NCBI GenBank assembly: GCA_903927465.1
Contig: CAIYMY010000194.1
Span: 1-64,000, forward strand
Source of the DNA: an uncultured Rhodospirillales bacterium
Lineage (GTDB): Bacteria; Pseudomonadota; Alphaproteobacteria; Acetobacterales; Acetobacteraceae
Direction of reading: 5' to 3'
DNA length: 64,000 nt
Part shown: positions 8,462-18,121 of the stretch, one piece after another
Layout of the letters: every line of letters starts with the position of its first letter
How positions within the stretch are numbered: position 1 is the first letter of the stretch
Translations under genes and position numbers: made by a program
Notes under the pieces: model-generated
What the model saw: only the letters and a program-made list of their open reading frames with translations
Told to the model about the DNA's origin: nothing
Database searches by the model: none

Positions 8462-9181
8462 TCAATCCTCCACCAGCACCAGGGAAACGCGGCGATTTTG
8501 CCTGCCCTTGTTCTCGATTTTCGTGACCTCCACACGCCCGATCTCGCCGGTATGGCGCACATGCGTGCCGCCACAGGGTTGCAGATCAATCGGCGCATCG
8601 GTGCTGCCAATACGCACCAGGCGAATACGCCCGGCGCCGCGTGGCGGCTGGACGGAAAGCGTGCGCACCAGGCTGGGATTGGCATCAAGCTCAGCCTCGC
8701 TGATCCATTCCTGCGTGATGGGATGATTGGCGGCGATCAGCGCATTCAAGCCTTCGGTCAGGCTTTCCTTTGTGGGTGGTTCCGGCAAATCAAAATCAAG
8801 GCGAGATTTCTCAAGCCCGATCTGCCCACCAGTGACACCCGCGCCAGGGATCAGGCTGCACAGCAAATGCAGCGTCGTGTGCATGCGCATCAGGCGAAGG
8901 CGGCGCGGCCAATCAAGCGTGAGCGTGACCGCCGCACCCACTTCAGGCAGGGCGGCGCCGGCTTCCGGGACATGCAACACGGTATCTTCCGGCCCTTTGG
9001 TGGTATTCGCGATGCGCGCCTCGCCGCCCGGCCAGCGCAGCACGCCGGTATCGCCAGGCTGACCGCCAGCCTGGGCGTAGAAATTTGTGCGGTCCGTGAT
9101 GATTGCCTCGGCCGAGGCGGCAAGCACCCTGGCGCTGATTTCCGCAGCATAGGCATCTTCGCGATAAAGCAATTCAGTCAT
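8462..9181 (-). CDS. alanyl-tRNA editing protein (AlaX-like)
   Basis: HTTLHLL (HxxxH) and QPCGGTHV (CxxxH) editing-site motifs, FYAQAGGQPGDTG; start reassigned from 9571 to MTELLYRED. Confidence 0.9.
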   Translation of the reverse strand: MTELLYREDAYAAEISARVLAASAEAIITDRTNFYAQAGGQPGDTGVLRWPGGEARIANTTKGPEDTVLHVPEAGAALPEVGAAVTLTLDWPRRLRLMRMHTTLHLLCSLIPGAGVTGGQIGLEKSRLDFDLPEPPTKESLTEGLNALIAANHPITQEWISEAELDANPSLVRTLSVQPPRGAGRIRLVRIGSTDAPIDLQPCGGTHVRHTGEIGRVEVTKIENKGRQNRRVSLVLVED

Positions 9182-9287
9182 GCGTTTCCTGGGCGTTTCC
9201 TTGGTGGGATAGGCTAGGCCAGAAAGCGCCGGAACAAAACCTCTGCCGTTGGCGCTGGTTTGGGGGTAGGAATGCCAAGCCAGTCGC

Positions 9288-10205
9288 ATGACAGAAAACG
9301 ATTCCCCTCCCCAAGATCCTGCCCTGACCCGGCGTGCGCGCCGCCGTGGCATCATTCTGGTGATTCTGGCGGCGGCGAGCTTTTCCATCTCAGCGGCTTT
9401 TGCCAAGACCATCGGCACGGGCATTCCGGTCGCGGAGGTGATTTTCTTTCGCAATTTCTTTGCGCTGATTCCCCTTCTGCCCGTGGTGATCGGCGCTGGC
9501 GGGCTGGCAGCGCTGCGGATGCGTAACCCCGGCAGCCATGTGCTGCGCATGATTTTCGGCATGATGGGCATGGTTGGGTCGTTTTACGGCTACGTCCATC
9601 TGCCGCTGGTGACGGTGACAGCGCTTGGCTTCACCATGCCGTTGTTTTTGACGCTGCTTGCGATCCCTATTCTGGGGGAGAAGGTTGGCTGGCGCCGCTG
9701 GCTAGCGGTGCTGGTCGGGTTTTGCGGCGTGCTGCTGATGGTCCGGCCCGAACAGGGCACCACCGATACGCAATGGCTGGCGCTGGGGCTTTGCATTTTG
9801 GGGTCGCTGGCCTGGGCTTTGGCCATGATCACCATTCGCAAAATGGGGCAGGCCGGCGAAAGCGGCGTTGCCATTGTGTTTTGGTTCGCGTTTTTCTCGT
9901 CTGTACTGGCAGGGGTTGCGATGATCCCCGTTTGGGTCTGGCCAAGCCCCACGCAATGGGCGCTGCTGGCCGGCATTGGGCTGGTATCCGCGATTGCGCA
10001 AATCATGATGACGGATGCCTACCGAAAGGGAGAGGCCTCCTTGCTCGCCCCCTTTGAATATTCAGCGATCATCTGGACCACGGCGCTTGGCGCCCTGATC
10101 TGGGCAGAAATGCCGGATGCCTGGGATTTCCTGGGCATCCTGGTGCTGGTGGGTGCGGGGCTTTACATCTGGTATCGCGAAATGAAGCTGGGCGTGAAGC
10201 GCTGA
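9288..10205 (+). CDS. DMT-superfamily (EamA) transporter
   Basis: Ten hydrophobic segments, two EamA-like halves, EVIFFRNFFALIPL. Confidence 0.88.
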   Translation: MTENDSPPQDPALTRRARRRGIILVILAAASFSISAAFAKTIGTGIPVAEVIFFRNFFALIPLLPVVIGAGGLAALRMRNPGSHVLRMIFGMMGMVGSFYGYVHLPLVTVTALGFTMPLFLTLLAIPILGEKVGWRRWLAVLVGFCGVLLMVRPEQGTTDTQWLALGLCILGSLAWALAMITIRKMGQAGESGVAIVFWFAFFSSVLAGVAMIPVWVWPSPTQWALLAGIGLVSAIAQIMMTDAYRKGEASLLAPFEYSAIIWTTALGALIWAEMPDAWDFLGILVLVGAGLYIWYREMKLGVKR

Positions 10206-10207
10206 TA

Positions 10208-11152
10208 CTAGCTTCCCCAATGCGCCCGCAGACTTGCGGCGGCATGTTGCAGCACCAGATCGGATTTCGGGATGAAGCGCCCCATGGTCAGGCAGGCATG
10301 GATCTGATCCGCGACATGAACATGCGTGACATTCACCCCTTCCTCATCCAAGCGCTTCGCATAGGCAATGCCTTCATCCACCAGGGGATCAACGCCCGCT
10401 GTCATCAGGAAAGCCGGCGGTAGGCCAGCTAGGCTTGGCGCGCGCAAGGGTGAAGCGCGCCAATCAATGCCTTTTTCCTTGGGGCCGAGATAATGCGCGA
10501 TGAACCACTTCATCACATCGCGCGTCAGCACCAAGCCTTCAGTAAAGCGATCATAGGAAGGCGGATTGCCTGCCATATCGGTAACGGGATAGAACAACAC
10601 CTGATAGTCCGGCATGGGGACTTCGCCATGCAGCGCCATCAGCGCCAGCACTGCGGCAAGATTGCCGCCCGCGCTATCGCCACCAACCGCAATCCGCGTG
10701 CGGTCTATGCCAAGGCGCTTTGCCTTGGAACAGATGTAGCGATAAGCGGCGGCTGAATCCTCGACCGCCGCCGGGTAGCGGTGTTCCGGCGCCAGGCGAT
10801 AGTCAATGGCAATCACCGAAGCGCCGGTCAGATTGGCAAGGCGCCGGCAGACCTGGTCGTGGCTGTCCAGATCACCAATCACCCAGCCGCCGCCATGCAT
10901 ATAGACAAGGCAGGGCAGCGCCGCTTCGGGATCGGTGCCAATGCCGCGGTAGCGCCGCAACCTGATCTTGCCGTCAGGCCCAGGGCATTTCAAATCTTCA
11001 ACCAGCGCGACCTCAGGCGGGTCTGGCTGCATCACGCGGCGGGATGCGGCGGAAACCTCTCGCGCTTCGGCGGGCGTGAGCGTGTTGAAAGCCGGGCGCT
11101 TGGCTTCCTTGATCAGGTTGAGGACATGTTGCGCGCCTGCATCAAGTGTCAT
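10208..11152 (-). CDS. alpha/beta hydrolase (HSL-type esterase)
   Basis: YMHGGGWVIGDLDSHD oxyanion-hole motif, GGDSAGGNLAA nucleophile elbow, DPLVDEG, HACLTM. Confidence 0.93.
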   Translation of the reverse strand: MTLDAGAQHVLNLIKEAKRPAFNTLTPAEAREVSAASRRVMQPDPPEVALVEDLKCPGPDGKIRLRRYRGIGTDPEAALPCLVYMHGGGWVIGDLDSHDQVCRRLANLTGASVIAIDYRLAPEHRYPAAVEDSAAAYRYICSKAKRLGIDRTRIAVGGDSAGGNLAAVLALMALHGEVPMPDYQVLFYPVTDMAGNPPSYDRFTEGLVLTRDVMKWFIAHYLGPKEKGIDWRASPLRAPSLAGLPPAFLMTAGVDPLVDEGIAYAKRLDEEGVNVTHVHVADQIHACLTMGRFIPKSDLVLQHAAASLRAHWGS

Positions 11153-11163
11153 GTGACTTCTCC

Positions 11164-12789
11164 TTATTCCGCCGCCGCTGCCGGGCGTTTAGCGCCACCA
11201 AAATGAAAGCCGCGATAACCATCTGCGGCAACTTCATCGCAGAGCACGCGATAATTTCCAACACCGCCCACATAGGGCATGAATAGCCGTGGCTTGCCCG
11301 GCACATTGGCACCCATGTACCAGGAAGCCGCGCGCGGATAGAGCGTGCGATGCGCGACCGTGTTCACTTCCTCCACCCAAGCGTCTTCCGCGCCGCGATC
11401 GGCTTCGATGGTGACCTGGCCCTTGGCCTGCATCTGCACGAGGCAATCCATGATCCAATCCACATGTTGTTCGATGGATACGATCATATTGCTGAGGACG
11501 GAGGGGCTACCGGGCCCCGTGATCATGAACATATTCGGAAAACCTGCCGTCATGATGCCAACCAGGGTGCGCGGCCCGGCTTCCCATTTGGCGTTGAGGC
11601 TTTCGCCCGCGCGGCCCTTGATATCCACGCCAAGCAGCGCGCCTGTCATGGCATCAAAGCCTGTTGCGAAGACAATATCGTCGAATTCATGCGCCACGCC
11701 GCCAGCTTCAATGCCGGTTGCGGTGATGCGCGTGATCGGTGCTTCATGGATATCAATCAGCGTGACATTGGGGCGATTATAGGTCTCGTAATACCGCGTA
11801 TCCACGCAAATGCGCTTGGTGCCGATTGGGTGATTGCGCGGGCAGAGTTTCTCTGCCGTGGCTTGATCCTGAACGGTTTCACGAATTTTCCCGCGCACGA
11901 ATTCCGCCGCCGTGTCATTTGCGGCCTGATCCAGCAGCAGATCGCGGAAGGAACCCATGAAGGCAGTGCCGCCTACGGCCCAGCGCTTCTCATACTCCGC
12001 CTTGCGTTCTTCGGCGCTGACGGACATGGCGGGCGTGTCGCTCAGGCCATACAGAATGCCGGTGCGCATCATGCGCGCCTTCTGCCGCAGATTGGTGTAG
12101 TCACGCTTCCAGCCCTGTTCATATTCATCATCCATCGGGCGGTTGCGTGATGGGATGCTGAAATTGGGTGTGCGCTGGAAAACCGTGAGCTGCGCGGCCT
12201 GTTCAGCAATCACGGGGATGGATTGGATGGCGGAAGACCCGGTGCCGATCACCGCCACCCTGCGGCCGGTGAAATCAACCTTGTGATGCGGCCAATAGCC
12301 GGTGTGGAATTGCTGCCCTTTGAAATCGGTAAGGCCCGAAATATTGGGCAGCCGTGCCGCGGAAAGGCAGCCTGTTGCCATGAAGAAATAGCGCGCCGAG
12401 AGGCTTTCCCCGCGATTGGTTGCGATGCGCCAGACCCCCGCAACATCATCCCAGGCGGCATCAGTCACGCGGGTTTCAAAGCGTATGTCGCGGCGCAGAT
12501 CGAAGTGCTTTGCGACATGGCGCGCATAGGCCAGGATTTCAGGTTGCGCGGCAAAGCGTTCAGACCAGCGCCATTCCTGCTGCAATTCCTCAGAGAAGGA
12601 AAAGGAATACTGCATGCTTTCCACATCGCAGCGCGCACCTGGATAACGGTTCCAATACCAGGTGCCGCCCACATCATCCGCCGCTTCAAGGCAAATCGCG
12701 GGGATGCCAAGCCCGCGCAGGCGATGCAGCAGGTAAAGCCCGGCAAAACCCGCGCCCACAATGACAGCGCCATGATGTTCCTGTGCCAT
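11164..12789 (-). CDS. flavin-containing monooxygenase (Baeyer-Villiger type)
   Basis: GAGFAGLYLLHRLR, FxGxxxHTxxW-like FKGQQFHTGYWP, VIGTGSSAIQSIP, ITGPGSPSVLSNM. Confidence 0.92.
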   Translation of the reverse strand: MAQEHHGAVIVGAGFAGLYLLHRLRGLGIPAICLEAADDVGGTWYWNRYPGARCDVESMQYSFSFSEELQQEWRWSERFAAQPEILAYARHVAKHFDLRRDIRFETRVTDAAWDDVAGVWRIATNRGESLSARYFFMATGCLSAARLPNISGLTDFKGQQFHTGYWPHHKVDFTGRRVAVIGTGSSAIQSIPVIAEQAAQLTVFQRTPNFSIPSRNRPMDDEYEQGWKRDYTNLRQKARMMRTGILYGLSDTPAMSVSAEERKAEYEKRWAVGGTAFMGSFRDLLLDQAANDTAAEFVRGKIRETVQDQATAEKLCPRNHPIGTKRICVDTRYYETYNRPNVTLIDIHEAPITRITATGIEAGGVAHEFDDIVFATGFDAMTGALLGVDIKGRAGESLNAKWEAGPRTLVGIMTAGFPNMFMITGPGSPSVLSNMIVSIEQHVDWIMDCLVQMQAKGQVTIEADRGAEDAWVEEVNTVAHRTLYPRAASWYMGANVPGKPRLFMPYVGGVGNYRVLCDEVAADGYRGFHFGGAKRPAAAAE

Positions 12790-12899
12790 GTTCTTCCTCC
12801 AAGGCGTGTCTTCCAGGGGCCAGCGGAAAGCCTTCCGCCGGGACTGTCAACGCCCGCCAGCCGCGCTATGCTACCCGAAATGCGTAAAGGGGAAAGTCC

Positions 12900-13772
12900 A
12901 TGGATAAAGGTTTTCAGCTTGGCGAGCTCACGATTCAACGGGTTGTGGAGGAAGAAAGACCTATCTTCGATCCGCTGACCTTCTTCCCGAACCTGACGCC
13001 GGAATTACTGGCCGAAAACCGGGAATGGCTGCAACCCAAGGCGCTGGACCCCGAGACTGGCAAGCTGATGCTCTGCATCCAATCCTGGGTGGTGCGCACG
13101 CCGCATCACAATATCCTGATTGATACCTGCGTCGGCAATGACAAGAACCGCCCGACGCATCCCTTCTGGCACCAGATGAAGAGCGAAGCCTATATGCGCA
13201 ACCTAGCCGCTCTTGGGCTTGGCGTTGGCGATATTGATTTCGTCATGTGCACGCATTTGCACGTGGATCATGTCGGCTGGAATACGCGGCTTGAAAATGG
13301 CCGCTGGGTGCCGAGCTTCCCGAAGGCGCGCTATCTTTTCGCGAAGGAAGAATATGCCCATTGGGAGAGGGAACATGCGAAGGCGCCATCGCCGATTTTT
13401 GCAGATAGTGTTTTGCCCGTGGTGGAAGCGGGGCGTGTGGATTTCGTGGCGAATGACTATCAGATGAATGATCTGGTGAAGTTGGAATCAACGCCCGGCC
13501 ATACGCCGGATCACGTGGCGGTGCGGCTGGGCAAAAAGGGCGCTGATGCGCTGGCGACGGGGGATTTGATTCATTCGCCCCTGCAGACGCGCTATCCGGA
13601 AATTTCTATGCGCGCGGATAGTGATCCCGTGCAGGCAGCGGCCACGCGGCGGCGGGTGATGGAATGTGCCTGTGATACTTCCACCATTCTCTGCTTCGGG
13701 CATTTCCCCTCACCATCGCGCGGGCGGATCAAGCGTTGGGGCAATGGTTTCCGCGCTGAAGCGGTGGATTGA
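12900..13772 (+). CDS. MBL-fold metallo-hydrolase
   Basis: THLHVDHVGWNT zinc motif, STPGHTPDHVAV, ATGDLIHSPLQ. Confidence 0.92.
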   Translation: MDKGFQLGELTIQRVVEEERPIFDPLTFFPNLTPELLAENREWLQPKALDPETGKLMLCIQSWVVRTPHHNILIDTCVGNDKNRPTHPFWHQMKSEAYMRNLAALGLGVGDIDFVMCTHLHVDHVGWNTRLENGRWVPSFPKARYLFAKEEYAHWEREHAKAPSPIFADSVLPVVEAGRVDFVANDYQMNDLVKLESTPGHTPDHVAVRLGKKGADALATGDLIHSPLQTRYPEISMRADSDPVQAAATRRRVMECACDTSTILCFGHFPSPSRGRIKRWGNGFRAEAVD

Positions 13773-13775
13773 GCC

Positions 13776-14729
13776 ATGTGGCGGATTGTCACGCTATTTT
13801 CCTGGCTATTGCTGCCCGCTTTCGCTTTCGCGCAAACGGCTTGGCCTAATCGGCCCATCAGCCTCATTGTGCCTTATCCGCCGGGCGGCAGCACGGATAA
13901 TGTCGCGCGGCCCTTGGTGCAGGAATGGGGCAAGGTGCTGGGCCAGACCGTGGTGATTGAAAATCGCGGCGGTGCAGGGGGCACGATTGGTGCTGATCTG
14001 GTGGCGCGTGCGCGGCCTGATGGCCATACGTTGCTGCTTTTTCCGACGGCGATTTTCACCATCAGCCCGCATATGATGCAGCTTCCCTATGATGTGGATC
14101 GCGCCTTTGTGCCGATTGCCCGCGTGGCGGCTTCCGATGCTTTCGTGATCATCCATCCGTCCGTGCCTGCGCGGCATATTCGAGAATTAGTGGCCTTAGC
14201 CAAACAAAAACCGGGCGAATTGCGCTTTGGTTCCGCCGGCAATGGCACCATCACGCAATTGCAATGTGAAATTTTCGCAGAGGCCGCCGGCATCAAGCTT
14301 GAACACGTGCCCTATCGCGGCTCAGGCCAATCCTTCATTGATCTGCTGGCCGGGCGCATTCAGATGATTTGCGATCCTGCGGCCCTGCCTGGTGTGCGCG
14401 ATGGTCGGCTGATCGCGTTGGCGAGTTTTGGTGATCGGCGGCATGAGGAATTCAAGGATGTGCCGACGCTGCTTGAAATGGGTTTGGCGGAACGCGGCGC
14501 CATGTCCTGGTTTGGTATTGCGGCCCCGGCTGGTACGCCGCCCGAAATTCAGGCGCGGATTACTGCAAGCCTGGAAGAAGCGCTGCGTGCCCCTTCAGTT
14601 GCAACAGGTATGGCGATTGGTGGCTTGCGTCCGGCCTTTGAAACGGGCGAAGCCTTTAGCCGACGCATTCATGAAGATCGCGCCGTCTTTCAAGGCGTAA
14701 TCGAAAGAACAGGAGCGAAAGTGAACTGA
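13776..14729 (+). CDS. tripartite tricarboxylate transporter substrate-binding protein (Bug family)
   Basis: Signal peptide; WPNRPISLIVPYPPGGSTDNVAR, VIENRGGAGGTIGADLVA motif. Confidence 0.93.
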   Translation: MWRIVTLFSWLLLPAFAFAQTAWPNRPISLIVPYPPGGSTDNVARPLVQEWGKVLGQTVVIENRGGAGGTIGADLVARARPDGHTLLLFPTAIFTISPHMMQLPYDVDRAFVPIARVAASDAFVIIHPSVPARHIRELVALAKQKPGELRFGSAGNGTITQLQCEIFAEAAGIKLEHVPYRGSGQSFIDLLAGRIQMICDPAALPGVRDGRLIALASFGDRRHEEFKDVPTLLEMGLAERGAMSWFGIAAPAGTPPEIQARITASLEEALRAPSVATGMAIGGLRPAFETGEAFSRRIHEDRAVFQGVIERTGAKVN

Positions 14730-14730
14730 T

Positions 14731-15471
14731 ATGGAACATGTAACCGTCAGCGATGAAGGCCCGATCCGCATCGTCACGCTGAACAACCCCGCCAAAGGCA
14801 ATGCCATCAGCAAACCAATGGGGGAGGCCGTGCAGGCCGCCATGCGTGAATTTGAAGCGCGGGATGATCTGCGCTGCGCCATCATCACCGCCGCTGGAAC
14901 GCGTGCCTTCACCTTCGGCGCCGATGTGTCGGACCCGCCGGAGTTGTGGCGCACCATTCCAAGTGTCGGCTATCGGCCGCTCAAGCCCGTGATTTGTGCG
15001 GTTGAAGGCTGGTGCGTGGGCGGCGGCATTGTGCTGGCCATGATGGCCGATTTGCTGGTCTGCGGCAAAAGCGCGAAATTCTATTATCCGGAAGCGAAGC
15101 TTGGCCTGACGGGGGGCATGATCGCCGGCCTGGTCAGCCGCATTCCACATAAGATCGCGATGGAAATCATGCTGCTCTGCCGCACCGTGGATGCGGATCG
15201 CGCCGCTTCGATTGGGCTAGTGAATGAGGTGGTGGAAGATGGCAAGGCTCTTGAGACCGCCAAGACCTGGGCTTTGGAACTAACCGGCATGGCGCCCATG
15301 GTTGTCGCGGAATTGAAGCGCATGGTGACCGAGGAAATCCTGCCACGCGGACCATCAGAGCAAATGGCCATTCATGGCCAACGCATGGGCGCCATTCGCG
15401 CTTCAGATGATTTCGCCGAAGGTAAGGCCGCCTTCCGGGAAAAGCGCCCGCCACGTTTCCGCGGGCGCTAA
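14731..15471 (+). CDS. enoyl-CoA hydratase/isomerase family protein
   Basis: ITLNNPAKGNAIS-like N-terminus, AFTFGADV, GWCVGGGIVLAMMADLLV. Confidence 0.88.
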   Translation: MEHVTVSDEGPIRIVTLNNPAKGNAISKPMGEAVQAAMREFEARDDLRCAIITAAGTRAFTFGADVSDPPELWRTIPSVGYRPLKPVICAVEGWCVGGGIVLAMMADLLVCGKSAKFYYPEAKLGLTGGMIAGLVSRIPHKIAMEIMLLCRTVDADRAASIGLVNEVVEDGKALETAKTWALELTGMAPMVVAELKRMVTEEILPRGPSEQMAIHGQRMGAIRASDDFAEGKAAFREKRPPRFRGR

Positions 15472-15483
15472 TCCCAAAGGATA

Positions 15484-16173
15484 TCAGGGGAACATGGCAA
15501 CGGCACGGATGGGGCTTGCCGTACCCCCCCTGATTTTCAGCGGAAAGCCAATGAAGGTGAAGCGCCCGCGGCCAATCAGCTTATCGAGATTAGCGAGGCA
15601 TTCCATATGCGTAATGCCCCTTTCCGCGCAGGCCATATGGGCCTGGAAATTCAACTCGCCTTCCGGGGCGGGGCTGATGGCTTCCACGCCGAACATGCCA
15701 ATGCCGCGATCCGCGAGCCAATGGACTGATTCAAGCGCGAGGCCCGGGAAGTCATGCACATAGCCGGGCTTGCCGAGCAGTCTTTCATTCGTTGCCATCC
15801 AAATCAGCACCGTATCGCCCTTGCGGATTTCTTGGCCTGATGCCGCAAGCGCTGCCTCCATCTCCTTCACCGTGATGGCGTGCTTCAGCGGCACATGGGA
15901 AAGGTCAAGACAAATGGCGCTTGTGTAGAATTTCTCAAGCGGCATTTGCTCGACCGAAAGTGCATCAGGGCGCGGGTCGAAATGCACCGGCGCATCCACA
16001 TGCGTGCCGGCGTGATCCGACATTGAAAAATAAAGCGCCTTGCTTGTGAAGGTGGTATTGCCCGCCACCTTCTTTTCGGAATGATCACCCCAAACGGTCA
16101 TGACAACAGGTGGGTGGCTTGGATGCGTCTGGGTGCGGTGAAAGATTTCGCGGCTGAGATCAACGAATTCCAT
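15484..16173 (-). CDS. cyclase family protein (kynurenine formamidase-like fold)
   Basis: SDHAGTHVDAPVHFD metal-binding motif. Confidence 0.88.
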   Translation of the reverse strand: MEFVDLSREIFHRTQTHPSHPPVVMTVWGDHSEKKVAGNTTFTSKALYFSMSDHAGTHVDAPVHFDPRPDALSVEQMPLEKFYTSAICLDLSHVPLKHAITVKEMEAALAASGQEIRKGDTVLIWMATNERLLGKPGYVHDFPGLALESVHWLADRGIGMFGVEAISPAPEGELNFQAHMACAERGITHMECLANLDKLIGRGRFTFIGFPLKIRGGTASPIRAVAMFP

Positions 16174-16200
16174 GGACGTGTTCCTTTGTTGCGATTGTAA

Positions 16201-17277
16201 CTAAAGATTGACGCCGCGAATGGCGTTGATGATCGCTTCCGTCACCTGATCCGTGGTGGCGTGGCCGGCGAGGTCAGGCGTCAGCACATCGCCGCGGCTT
16301 GTCACCATTTCGACCGCGCGCATCAGTTGCGCGGCTGCTGGTGCTTCGCCCAAATGTTCCAGCATCATGGAAGCCGTCCAGAAAGCGCCAAGCGGATTGG
16401 CAATGCCTTTGCCGGTAATGTCAAATGCCGAGCCATGAATCGGTTCAAACATGGAAGGGCGCTTGCGCGACGGATCAATATTGCCTGTGGCGCCAATGCC
16501 CAGCGAACCCGCCAAAGCCGAGGCCAGATCAGACAAGATATCGGCATGCAGATTGGTGGCGACCACGGTATCAACGCTACCGGGCTTCATCACCATGCGC
16601 GCGGTCATGGCATCCACCAGCATTTTCTCAACCTTGAGGGCCGGATATTGCCCGGTGATTTCGGCGCAAACCTCATCCCACATCACCATGCCGTGGCGCT
16701 GCGCGTTGGATTTCGTCACCACCGTCAAATGCTTGCGCGGGCGCGCCATGGCGACTTCACAGGCATGGCGGCAAATGCGCGCCACCCCTTCGCGCGTGAA
16801 GACGGAAACATCCATGGCGACTTCAATCGGCAAGCCGCGATGCGCGCGCCCGCCAACGCCGGCATATTCGCCTTCGCTGTTCTCGCGCACGATCACCCAA
16901 TCAATCTGTTCACCCAGATCAGGGCGCAATGGCCCCTTGATGCCGGGCAGAAGCCTGGTCGGGCGCATATTGGCGTATTGGTCAAAGCCCTGACAGATCG
17001 CGAGCCTTAGCTCCCACAACGTGACATGGTCAGGAATATCCGGCGCACCGACAGCGCCGAAGAAGATCGCATCAAAGCCTTCCAATTGCTGCAAGCCATC
17101 TTCGGGCATCATCCGCCCGGTGCGGCGATAGTAATCGCTGCCCCAATCGAAGTCCTGGAAGCTCAGCGCGAAGCTGCCATTCTTTTCAGCCAAAGCCTGC
17201 AAAACATGGCAGCCCGCCTTGATGACATCCGGCCCAATGCCATCGCCACCCATGGCGGCAATCCGATAAGTCTTCAT
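16201..17277 (-). CDS. ttuC: tartrate dehydrogenase / isocitrate-isopropylmalate dehydrogenase family
   Basis: MGGDGIGPDVIKAG, NMRPTRLLPG, VRENSEGEYAGVGG, TNLHADILSDLASALAGSLG. Confidence 0.85.
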   Translation of the reverse strand: MKTYRIAAMGGDGIGPDVIKAGCHVLQALAEKNGSFALSFQDFDWGSDYYRRTGRMMPEDGLQQLEGFDAIFFGAVGAPDIPDHVTLWELRLAICQGFDQYANMRPTRLLPGIKGPLRPDLGEQIDWVIVRENSEGEYAGVGGRAHRGLPIEVAMDVSVFTREGVARICRHACEVAMARPRKHLTVVTKSNAQRHGMVMWDEVCAEITGQYPALKVEKMLVDAMTARMVMKPGSVDTVVATNLHADILSDLASALAGSLGIGATGNIDPSRKRPSMFEPIHGSAFDITGKGIANPLGAFWTASMMLEHLGEAPAAAQLMRAVEMVTSRGDVLTPDLAGHATTDQVTEAIINAIRGVNL

Positions 17278-17293
17278 GGTCAAAGCTTTCCTT

Positions 17294-18016
17294 TCACGGG
17301 CGCCTCAGGCGCAAATCCATGCCGCGCGCAATCCAGGCGGCTTCAATCACATCAAGATCCGTCTCGCCGGAGGGATGGGCCTTGCTCGGGCGGGAAGCAA
17401 GTCCAGGTTCCGCCTGTATGCGCCACAGGCCAAGCAGCCGACGCAATTCCGCAAGCGGCGCGGTGTGATCATCAACGCGCAGATTGATATCGGGGAAATC
17501 CTCGGTCGTGGTCAGTACAAGTGCTGCGGATTGCCGCCCGCGCTTATCTCCGCCCATGGCTTCTCCGGCATCAAGCGCCGTGATCAGGCGTTCCGGCAGC
17601 GCAAGGCCCGCATTGGCGCGGAAGCTATCAAAGCTTGCTTGCACCACGGCGCCGCCCGAGAGCATGTTGCCCGCCACGCTGAAGCCATCGCCACCGATAT
17701 GCCCGCACCATTCAACGCAATTATCACCGGTCCAGGCGGCGTTGCGGCCATGGCGGTCCACCGCGTGGATTTGGCGCAAGCCCTTGCCCTCATCACCCAC
17801 CAGCGCTGCTTCAATGGCCTTGGCGGGTGTCAGGCCGCGTTCCAGCCCATGCAGCACGGCGGGGCCCAAATAGCGGTTGCTCATGGATTGCGTGCTGACG
17901 GCTCCAACGCCCGATTTCATGAAAGGGCAGGTGGCGCCAACCGCCAGGTTGCAGGTGGTGACTGCAACAGCGAAGGCGCCCGAAGCGGGATCATGCGCGA
18001 CAATGGACCAGGTCAT
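17294..18016 (-). CDS. DUF1028 family protein
   Basis: TWSIVAHDPASGAFAVAVTTCNLAVGATCPF...GVGAVSTQSMSNRYLGPAVLHGL N-terminal pattern; start at MTWSIVAHD. Confidence 0.85.
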   Translation of the reverse strand: MTWSIVAHDPASGAFAVAVTTCNLAVGATCPFMKSGVGAVSTQSMSNRYLGPAVLHGLERGLTPAKAIEAALVGDEGKGLRQIHAVDRHGRNAAWTGDNCVEWCGHIGGDGFSVAGNMLSGGAVVQASFDSFRANAGLALPERLITALDAGEAMGGDKRGRQSAALVLTTTEDFPDINLRVDDHTAPLAELRRLLGLWRIQAEPGLASRPSKAHPSGETDLDVIEAAWIARGMDLRLRRP

Positions 18017-18121
18017 GCGGCGGGCCTTTCTTGAAATTTCAGACGAAACCTTAACCGCGCCGTGGCGCTTGCAGGAAGCCCACCCCATGCCAAAATAAGC
18101 GGAAACGGGAGGTTTCTTGCC

